A stretch of DNA of 51,319 nucleotides from Actinospica acidithermotolerans. Its GTDB lineage: Bacteria; Actinomycetota; Actinomycetes; Streptomycetales; Catenulisporaceae. Of this stretch, positions 42,335 through 48,912 are shown in pieces. Positions within the stretch are counted from its first letter, which is position 1; every line of letters starts with the position of its first letter. Below the pieces are notes generated by a model. The model was given only the letters and a program-made list of their open reading frames with translations, searched no databases and was not told the DNA's origin. The stretch spans positions 1 to 51,319 of the forward strand of contig NZ_JAGSOH010000045.1 of the NCBI RefSeq assembly GCF_018139625.1. Reading direction: 5' to 3'. A program made the position numbers and the translations under genes.

Positions 42335-42418
42335 GCGGGCAATGCGTTTGCGGGCGCGCGTGGAGTGTGGATGGTCGGGCCGTTCGCGGCGACCGGCCGG
42401 CTAGGGTCTCGGCGGCGG

Positions 42419-42935
42419 TCAGGAGTTCGAGCGGCCGGAGGTGGCTGCTACCACCGGGTGGGCGGAGAAGTCCGTGCACAGGTCGATCGGCAAGCTGAAC
42501 GAGGACGTCTTCGTCGTGTTCGGGGGAGTGATCAGAAGCGAGCCGCCGTCCGCGCCGGGGCAGTTCGCACTGACGGGCGAGGTGCCGTCGGTGGGGTGGT
42601 CGAGCCACTCGATGACGCCCGAGGCGTGCCCTCCCGGGGGAGAGCGTCACCGTCGTCACTCCTGCCGCGCCGCCCTCGTAGCCTGCGAGCGACCGCTTGG
42701 CGTCGAGCACCACCTGGCCGGGCTTGTCGGTGACCGCGGCTCCGGGGTAGTCGGACATTGTGCAGGTGGAGCCGCTGGTGTTGGTGAACAGGAGCACTAG
42801 GCTCTCGTGTCCGGCCGAGGCGTCCGGCATCGTCAACTGGACGCTGAGCTGGCCGTTCGCGCAGACTGCAGTCCCCGAGGCAGCGCCGTTCGCCGAACTG
42901 GCTGCGACGTCCGCGGGCACGCGCAAGCGCCCTGG
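42419..42935 (-). pseudogene. DUF4232-like gene with single-base frameshift
   Basis: The minus strand reads VCANGQLSVQLTMPDASAGH, LVLLFTNTSGSTCTMSDYPG and DAKRSLAGYEGGAAGVTTVT, then after a frame change ASGVIEWLDHPTDGTSPVSA, NCPGADGGSLLITPPNTTKT and IDLCTDFSAHPVVAATSGRS. Together this is a DUF4232 domain with its two Cys pairs. The break coincides with a run of five C (around 42637). Deleting one C restores CTC-TCC-CCG-GGA-GGG and the full frame. Upstream, no signal peptide or start fits, so the N-terminus may also be gone. These domains are normally secreted or lipid-anchored. A homopolymer sequencing error is a real possibility. Confidence 0.65.
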
Positions 42936-43038
42936 TGTGGGACATGAGCCGCTCCAACGATGCCGCCGTTCCTCTGTCCCGGACCCTGGAGTAGAAAACC
43001 GGGCGATGAGACAGCCAATGAAGTGAGACGCTGTCTTC

Positions 43039-44748
43039 GTGGACGTCCAGTCGATCGCCGTGATGAGGGTCCCGTTCGTGTTCACGCAGGACGACCTGCT
43101 TCGCACGGACGAGTTCGTCGATGAGGCGAAGAGCCGCGGATTCGAGGTGGCCCTCGACGACCTGCGCCAGCTTCATGAACTGGGTCTCCTGTGCCCGCTG
43201 TTTCGCGTGGATGACGATCCCGACCCGCGGCTCGTCATCGACGTACCGCCGCCGATGGGAAACGATCCGGGCTACTCCGCCTTGCTCGCCGCGTCGCAGG
43301 GTCGACTGCACGACCCTGCCGCTGAGGGATACTCGGAGGCTTTCCCGTTCGAGATCCCCGAGGGTCTCTCGCCCCGCGAGTGGTGGAACGGCTATCTGTA
43401 CTCCTCCTGGCAGTTGCTCAATCTGTTCGATGCGCTACGCGACCGGGAGTGGATCGAGCAGGGGATCGACCTGGCTGACCGCATGGACGGGGTGAGGCGA
43501 GCTCGAGCGGTGACGTTGGCGCTGGCCGCCTTGGCCCCGCGCTTCATGCCGGGGGTGATCGGCCAACTCTCCCTCCCGCCGTTCGCCGACCAGGAGGCTT
43601 ATTTCGCGTTCCGCCATGAGGCGGGAGCAGCGAAGCTCCTGGAGGCGGTCGGGTATGACCCGGCCCGGCTCCGCCCAGAAGCCGAGCGGCTTCTGGGGTG
43701 GGCCCACACTCGGGACCCTTTGATCGACTGGCTCCCGGTGTTGCGGCACTCCGATCACACGGGATGGTTCAAGCTCAAGTTGCAGGCGCTTCATTGCGCC
43801 TGGGCCCGCGTCGCCGCGGAGGTACTTCTGCGCGCGCACGAGGAACTCGCCGACGCTGGCGCTCTCGAACAGCTGCCGAGCCTCCAGGGGCTGATGTGGC
43901 ACACCGCGCTGCACGACAGGCTCGGCGCCAAGGCCGGCGAGGTCCCTTCGCTCGACCGCGCGCTGGGAAGCTTCGGTCTCTCGCCGCACCCGCGGGTGCT
44001 GATGCTCGTCGAGGGAAAGACCGAGCTCATCCACATTCCGGCTCTGCTCGCCGAACTGGGCTTAGCGAGATCGGACCAGGTCCGCGTGCAGAAATGCGGC
44101 TCGTCTGACATCAACGTACAGCTGATCACCCGCTATGGCATCACGCCACGGCTGGGCCAGAAGATCGGCGACGTGCAGCTTCTCGATCGCATCCCCACGG
44201 CCCTTGTCGTGGTGATGGATCCCGAGCACCAGTGGACGACCCAAGCCACGCGAGACAATGTGCGGCGCATCCTGCGAGATGCGATCCGCGAGGAGGTCGA
44301 GCTCCAGGGCGGCGAGATCGGCGACAGCGATCTCGACTGGCTGGTCAACATCCACGTGTGGGGCGAAGACAAATACGAGCTCGCGAACTTCACTAACGAC
44401 GAGCTCGTTCCCAAGATCACGGAGATCGCCCTATCCCGCGGCAACCCTCTCGCGAGCACAGACGGCTGGGAACCAGAACTCCGTGCCAAGCTCGAAGCGG
44501 CACGGCAGAATCACCACGACATCAAGGTGCCCCTAGGGCAGATGCGCATAGGAGACATCAAGACGGCGCTGGCTACCGCGCTGTGGCCGGTCCTGCTGGC
44601 AAAGTGCGAGCTGGAATTGGCGTCAGGCAAGATCACGACACCTGTGCTCGAGCGCGTACTCGAAGTCAGGCAGATCGTCGCACGACTCAGCGGCACGGGA
44701 TATGCGCTGCAGCGGCCACCGTATGACGAAACTCATGCCGGAGAATGA
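43039..44748 (+). CDS. TOPRIM-domain protein
   Basis: A 569-residue protein. The C-terminal half has a TOPRIM domain: PRVLMLVEGKTELIHIPALL with the conserved Glu (~residue 325) and ALVVVMDPEHQW with the acidic Asp (~393). The second acidic residue of the canonical DxD is Glu here. TOPRIM domains cut or join nucleic acids in primases, topoisomerases and OLD nucleases. OLD nucleases also carry an ABC ATPase, and none is visible here. The N-terminal ~310 residues (WWNGYLYSSWQLLNLFDALR) are helical and unrecognised. The start may be GTG 43039 or ATG 43063. The following Mrr-type nuclease gene is convergent. A defence role is plausible from company only. Confidence 0.6.
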   Translation: MDVQSIAVMRVPFVFTQDDLLRTDEFVDEAKSRGFEVALDDLRQLHELGLLCPLFRVDDDPDPRLVIDVPPPMGNDPGYSALLAASQGRLHDPAAEGYSEAFPFEIPEGLSPREWWNGYLYSSWQLLNLFDALRDREWIEQGIDLADRMDGVRRARAVTLALAALAPRFMPGVIGQLSLPPFADQEAYFAFRHEAGAAKLLEAVGYDPARLRPEAERLLGWAHTRDPLIDWLPVLRHSDHTGWFKLKLQALHCAWARVAAEVLLRAHEELADAGALEQLPSLQGLMWHTALHDRLGAKAGEVPSLDRALGSFGLSPHPRVLMLVEGKTELIHIPALLAELGLARSDQVRVQKCGSSDINVQLITRYGITPRLGQKIGDVQLLDRIPTALVVVMDPEHQWTTQATRDNVRRILRDAIREEVELQGGEIGDSDLDWLVNIHVWGEDKYELANFTNDELVPKITEIALSRGNPLASTDGWEPELRAKLEAARQNHHDIKVPLGQMRIGDIKTALATALWPVLLAKCELELASGKITTPVLERVLEVRQIVARLSGTGYALQRPPYDETHAGE

Positions 44749-44923
44749 ATCTGTACCAGGAAGGCTTTCGACCCCGCCCTCAACAACGTCCCCGGAGCAT
44801 AGACGTAACCCATGTAGCGGCCATCGCGGTGAAGCGCGCGGTCTTCCAGTTGACTTCTCCGCGCCTGACACGGAGGCTAGACGCCTCACGCGCCAAGCAC
44901 GCCCGACACAGTGTTGGTGTCCT
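44749..44923. other. Convergent intergenic region
   Basis: About 175 bases between the TOPRIM gene and the minus-strand nuclease gene. No gene or strong hairpin was seen. Confidence 0.3.
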
Positions 44924-46510
44924 TTAGCAAGTCTGAACCGAGCCGATGTGCCCGGGAAGCCCTTGCTCGCGGAGCAACTGGACAAGCTCGGGGCCGTCAA
45001 TCAGCTTCAGTGGAAGTTCGTCTGCGAAGCTGCGTGAGTCCGGTCCGAAGCCTGAGGTCGTGACCAGGATTCCCTTGGCGGCTCCATGGGCGATGACGGT
45101 TCCGTACAGTTCGCGTACGACGGCGGGGTTTACCGTCTTGCGGTATCGCTTGACCTGGATGGCGATCTTCCCGCCGGTCAGCGGGTCGCGGTCGACGGCG
45201 AACACGTCGACGCCGCTGTCGCCGCTGCGGCTGGTGGTCATCACGTCGTAGCCGCGGCATTTGAACAGCGTCGCGACGAGCTTCTCGAATTCGAGTGGAT
45301 CCATCTCGAGCAGATCGATGTCGTCGCCTTCCCCGTCGCGCAACTGCCCGCCGCGTACGGATTCCGGCAGCCGATGCGGGACGATGACCTGGAGTTGGTC
45401 AGGCTTCGCCGCGAGTCGGCCGCCGAATTCTTCGACGCAGCTGACGGGATCGGCGTGCCGCAGGTCCACGGCCGCCAGGGCGTCTCGCTGTATCGCGACC
45501 GAGACGAGCGGAAACTCCGCTTCGCGCCCTGTCACCGGGTCCACGGCCCGGATGAAACCGGTGAACACCAGGGACTTAAGACGCTGTGCGTAGTCCGCAG
45601 AGAAGAAGCGGTAGGCGGTACGCAGCGCGCACTGCGCGAGCAGATCGCGGTACAGGACGCGGCGCTCCGCAGCCGGCCGGTCGATCGATTTTTCCTGGTC
45701 GGTGCTCTTCACGTACCGGAATCGGCTCGATTCCGGTACGACCTGCATGCCCGGCAATTGCCAGGCCACGACCAGTTCGCCGCGCGCCGCGTCCCAGGCG
45801 GCGCGCCGTTGGATCGGGAAGGACTCCGGCCAACGGTCGTTGGAGGCGACCACGGAGAAGAACTGGAGCACCCCGTCGTCGTCGCCGTAGCCGTAACGGG
45901 CGGCGACATCGTCCATCGCCCGATTGTGCTCCTCGACACGAGCCTGCTCCCGACTGACCCACTGCTGAAATTCGCTGTGATACGCGGCCAGTTTCTGCAG
46001 GCGATCGCTCTCGAGCTGAGAAGCTCGGTGCCAGTCGGCTTCGTAAGCGGCCCGCGCCCGGGCGAGCGCCGCCTCGTGCTCAGCTCGTGCCTTGGGCGTG
46101 CGCGCCATGATCCCCGTCAGCGCCGGCACCTGGTAGTCCGAGGGCTTAGGCTCCACAACCGGCATACCGAGCGGCCCCGGATTAAAGCGCGGGGGATCGA
46201 AGGCCGTCTTGCACTGATAGATGCGGAAGGGGCCGGCGTTCACCGCGGTCGACAGGACGCTGCGCAGCGTGGCGAGGTCGTCCTCGATGAGCCGATTGCG
46301 CGCGGCGACATCCGCCTCCCGACCCTGCTGGTAGCTCTGCAGCGCCTCTCGGCTTCGCTGCGCCTGGGCCCGCTCGGCCGCGCGCTGCGCGCGGGCCTGC
46401 TCCAATTGCATCCGGCGCCACTGCCGAGCCTGAGCCTCCTGCGCGCGTCGAGCACGCTGCTGAGACTCGAGATACGCCGACACGATCTGTGAGCTAACGC
46501 TGCGCGCCAC
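44924..46510 (-). CDS. Mrr-type restriction endonuclease with coiled-coil N-terminus
   Basis: A 528-residue protein. The first ~75 residues form a basic coiled coil rich in Gln/Arg/Ala (LESQQRARRAQEAQARQWRR). A middle region without known motifs (VLQFFSVVASNDRWPESFPI) follows. The C-terminal ~110 residues are an Mrr-like PD-(D/E)xK nuclease: DPLEFEKLVATLFKCRGYDV, TSRSGDSGVDVFAVDRDPLT with catalytic Asp, KIAIQVKRYRKTVN with Gln-x-Lys, and ELYGTVIAHGAAKGILVTTS. Mrr-type enzymes cut modified or foreign DNA. No methyltransferase is adjacent, so it is probably modification-dependent or context-regulated. The neighbours do not show how it is switched on. Confidence 0.8.
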   Translation of the reverse strand: MARSVSSQIVSAYLESQQRARRAQEAQARQWRRMQLEQARAQRAAERAQAQRSREALQSYQQGREADVAARNRLIEDDLATLRSVLSTAVNAGPFRIYQCKTAFDPPRFNPGPLGMPVVEPKPSDYQVPALTGIMARTPKARAEHEAALARARAAYEADWHRASQLESDRLQKLAAYHSEFQQWVSREQARVEEHNRAMDDVAARYGYGDDDGVLQFFSVVASNDRWPESFPIQRRAAWDAARGELVVAWQLPGMQVVPESSRFRYVKSTDQEKSIDRPAAERRVLYRDLLAQCALRTAYRFFSADYAQRLKSLVFTGFIRAVDPVTGREAEFPLVSVAIQRDALAAVDLRHADPVSCVEEFGGRLAAKPDQLQVIVPHRLPESVRGGQLRDGEGDDIDLLEMDPLEFEKLVATLFKCRGYDVMTTSRSGDSGVDVFAVDRDPLTGGKIAIQVKRYRKTVNPAVVRELYGTVIAHGAAKGILVTTSGFGPDSRSFADELPLKLIDGPELVQLLREQGLPGHIGSVQTC

Positions 46511-46699
46511 AAACCCACCTCTGCTGTCCCACCGCGGCCGCCTACCGCTACGTTGCTAAGAGTATTGTCACCGTTCAGGGGGTCGTTCACCACAGCAGGG
46601 GGCCCGATCGGCCAAGTGCCCGTTCCCACCTTGTGACCAGCGGGCGGGGTGCCGTTCGATGCAATGCCGTCCCACGCTGACGATCAAGCATCGGCCTGG
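46511..46699. other. Intergenic region between nuclease and membrane-anchored genes
   Basis: The nuclease gene is read leftward from 46510, so its promoter should lie here; ATTGTCA (46563-46569) is A+T-richer than its surroundings. No gene was found. Confidence 0.3.
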
Positions 46700-47521
46700 C
46701 TAGCTGGTGCATGACCACGTGCCGGAGATGGTCAGCTCGGTCGCACCCGCCTGGTCCGCGTCGAGAGTGACATTCAGGGTGCCCGATTCGAGCGAGGGGT
46801 TGATGGTGGCGAAGTAGGTGGTGGTCGGCTTCATGTAGTACTCGTACGAGCTGGAACCGTTCGACAGGTAGTCGGCGACCGCTTGCTGGGATTGCACGTC
46901 GAGCGATACGGCGCCGTCCGGGACCTGGCCGGGGTACGAGTTCCCGATGAGTTGGTGTCGGCCGGGGGAGGGGTCGCCGATAGTCTGGCCGGAGGAGAGC
47001 GAGATCTGCCACTCGTTGCCCGGCGTCCTGACCGTGACCTGGGCGTCCCATGCCGCTGTGCTGCCGGGAGCCGCCATCCGGCACTCGGTCGTGAAGGCGT
47101 CCGGGCTCGTGTCGTACGACGCGGCGGTCTGAACCGGCCGATCATCGACGGTCCCGGTCGCGCTAGCGACGACAGCGCCGGTGAACACCAGATTCGTGCC
47201 CGGGGCTGTCTGCTTCGGCTTCGAGGCCGCAGTCGTTGTCGGAGGCTTCGAGGCGACAGTTGGCACCGCCGCGGCGACATGCGCCGGCCCCGAGGACCTC
47301 GAAGCTGCAGGGGAGGGCCGTGTTGAGAGCAAGCCCGTCTTGGGCGCCGCCAGCGTCTTATCGATTACAGCCGACCCACTGCTCGCGGTCGTTCCCGCGC
47401 CCATAACGACACCCACCACACCGACGAGGATCAGAAAACAGAGTACGGCGCCCACGCAGATCAACACGATCAGCGCAGGGTGAAGCTTGCGCGGCGGACG
47501 CGTCGGCGGCGGCTGGTACAC
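46700..47521 (-). CDS. Membrane-anchored extracytoplasmic protein
   Basis: A protein of about 273 residues with one N-terminal membrane helix (ALIVLICVGAVLCFLILVGV) after a Pro/Arg-rich cytoplasmic tip (VYQPPPTRPPRKLHP). A Ser/Thr/Ala linker and a beta-rich domain follow (EWQISLSSGQTIGDPSPGRH, SLESGTLNVTLDADQAGATE, LTISGTWSC) with two cysteines that could pair. It is a type II-like anchored protein facing outward. I do not recognise the outer domain. GTG 47521 is preferred because AAGGGA lies 10 bp upstream; an in-frame GTG at 47557 exists. The next gene on that strand is the nuclease, 190 bp downstream. Confidence 0.6.
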   Translation of the reverse strand: MYQPPPTRPPRKLHPALIVLICVGAVLCFLILVGVVGVVMGAGTTASSGSAVIDKTLAAPKTGLLSTRPSPAASRSSGPAHVAAAVPTVASKPPTTTAASKPKQTAPGTNLVFTGAVVASATGTVDDRPVQTAASYDTSPDAFTTECRMAAPGSTAAWDAQVTVRTPGNEWQISLSSGQTIGDPSPGRHQLIGNSYPGQVPDGAVSLDVQSQQAVADYLSNGSSSYEYYMKPTTTYFATINPSLESGTLNVTLDADQAGATELTISGTWSCTS

Positions 47522-47914
47522 GCCCGATTCCCTTCGGCTGGTGACAGTGCACTTCACGCTAGCTTCGCGTTACGCATCCGTCAGAGGCGTGATTCAGTTG
47601 TGGTCGGATCGAGACGTGCAAGAGCAGGGGAGGTGCGCGACTTCCAGGGGCTCGCGCGGCACGCACACCCCCAGGCCGATGCATGGTGAGGCCGGGCTCC
47701 ACGGAGGCCACCTCGATACAGTCAAACCCCGCGAGCAGACAGGCGCCGACCTCGTCCGCCAATCCGTCGCACAGCGGACGCGACCGATGCAACAACGTGG
47801 CGTTAAGCAGGCTGTGCGTCATGCGGACCGCAACAGCCCTAAGCCTCTGGTTTGCCGTCACCGCACCTGGCGGCAGCCTGAGCGGGTGTTTAGATCCAAA
47901 GGTTGACCTAGATG

Positions 47915-48083
47915 TTATGCATGGATGAAGGAGATGGCACCCTGACCTGCGGGAACACGGGAAGGTGCAGAATAGCGAACGTTATGCATGATTCCATCCA
48001 GCTCCGGCCTGCACGCGTGCGGCAGCACCGCTCTGACCTGCGGGTATCGCGGCGACTCGTGGTTAGACAACATTATGCATGAC
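47915..48083 (+). repeat. Array of TTATGCATG words with fixed-spaced TGACCTGC partners
   Basis: TTATGCATG occurs at 47915, 47982 and 48073. TGACCTGCGGG begins 39 bp before two of them (47943 to 47982, and 48034 to 48073), so a two-part unit recurs with identical internal spacing and a 91-bp period. Related words occur at the left boundary (TTATCCATGA 7666, TTATGCATGA 7739), there with the TGACCTGC partner in the opposite orientation. A DNA-binding protein with a composite site is likely. Confidence 0.55.
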
Positions 48084-48516
48084 GGCGGCCGCAGGCAGCG
48101 CCACGGCGCGGTCCGACGCAGGGTCCGTTATGGCCGATCCGGACGGTGCGGGGCCCTGACCTGCCATTTCGCGTTGCGCGCGGGTGTGCGGGCGGTGGAA
48201 GCGGGGAACTCTGACGGTCACGCAACGTAGCATTCGTCCGGGCATGCGAGCCCGTCACGGCAGACTTTCTGGTCATTTCTGGCAAAGATGCAGTTCAGTG
48301 GGCCAATGTGAGGTCAAGAGGCTGACTACGGATCGTTGACACGCATAATCTCTCGTCTGACCCCCCATATGCATTGACCTGCGCGTATGCGGAGGCTGAT
48401 GGGTGTGACCTCGCAGTTTGCCGCCAGCGCCTGCCGATCACTGCCGATCTCTGCCGTTGGCTGCCGAAAACGGCACCACTTTCGGTCCAATCTGGGTCCA
48501 ACACAGAGTTCTGATA
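47973..48516 (+). repeat. Right copy of the ~560-bp direct repeat (candidate island boundary)
   Basis: This is the counterpart of the copy at 7657-8220, with the same orientation and the landmarks listed there. The last shared word, CAGAGTTCTGATA (48504-48516), matches CAGAGGTCTGATA on the left at 12 of 13 positions. Beyond it the two flanks are unrelated. The distance from the left end to this end is 40,296 bp. The sequence has diverged widely between landmarks, so it is not a recent duplication. Two related elements integrated side by side would give this pattern (inference). Confidence 0.6.
48431..48470 (+). repeat. Four CTGCCG iterons at exact 10-bp period
   Basis: CTGCCG begins at 48431, 48441, 48451 and 48461, each followed by four variable bases. 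The period equals one DNA helical turn, so bound proteins would line up on one face. The left boundary keeps CTGCAG, CTGCCA and CTGCCG at 8145, 8155 and 8165, the same three register positions at the 40,296-bp offset. Conservation of phase between diverged copies argues for function. Confidence 0.65.
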
Positions 48517-48597
48517 GGCGCGAAACGCCGGTGTCGTTGACCAGGTGTGGGAGGCGGGACGGGCCCGGCTTTGGACCGCGTTGGACCAACTTGGACC
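48484..48597 (+). repeat. Inverted iteron groups GGTCCAA / TTGGACC
   Basis: GGTCCAA lies at 48484 and 48495 (11 bp apart). Its complement TTGGACC lies at 48571, 48581 and 48591 (10 bp apart). The two groups face each other across about 70 bp that include the end of the boundary repeat. This resembles the arm sites of a recombinase or the operators of its regulator. At the left boundary the positions of the first two words carry TTCCCCA instead, again twice. Confidence 0.6.
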
Positions 48598-48858
48598 CCG
48601 CACCGCTGGCCGGGCTGGCGCCGATCGAGCGATCATGAATGTCTATTGCGGATTCCGTGGCGGTGAGTCGTGGCCTTTGTCGAGCGGTGCTGGAAGTGTG
48701 GCGAACTCACTGGCTGCTGTCCTACGGGCGCCGGACGGGGGTCACGGCTTCAGTAGTCACGACGGTGTAGAGATTCATCAGGACACGCCCGGTGCGGACC
48801 GCCGCCCGACCTCGGCGAACCTGTTCGTCGACGATGCGGATGCGTTCGGTGTGTAGTG

Positions 48859-48878
48859 GCCTCGGCGGGCGCCGAGGC
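48859..48878 (-). terminator. Stem-loop downstream of the large nuclease-domain gene
   Basis: GCCTCGGC-GGGC-GCCGAGGC is a perfect 8-bp stem with a 4-base loop, 35-54 bp past the stop of the minus-strand gene. There is no clear T-run, so it is either a weak intrinsic terminator or an mRNA 3'-end stabiliser. Confidence 0.45.
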
Positions 48879-48912
48879 TTGTGGCAGCCGTCGACGAGTC
48901 CTCCGCGGAATG

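Larger units (their letters stand above)
47522..48912. other. Gene-free region holding the right boundary repeats
   Basis: A stretch of about 1.4 kb in which no reading frame looks like a real gene. It contains three TTATGCATG words, several TGACCTGC words, the right copy of the 560-bp direct repeat, four CTGCCG steps at a 10-bp period, oppositely oriented GGTCCAA/TTGGACC groups, and a stem-loop near the 3' end of the large minus-strand gene. The length, repeats and lack of genes fit a recombination or control region. Confidence 0.6.

Noticed and set aside
47522-48912. CRISPR-like array, because several short words recur
   Set aside because: The repeats are only 8-11 bp, irregularly spaced and without repeat/spacer alternation, and no cas genes are present.
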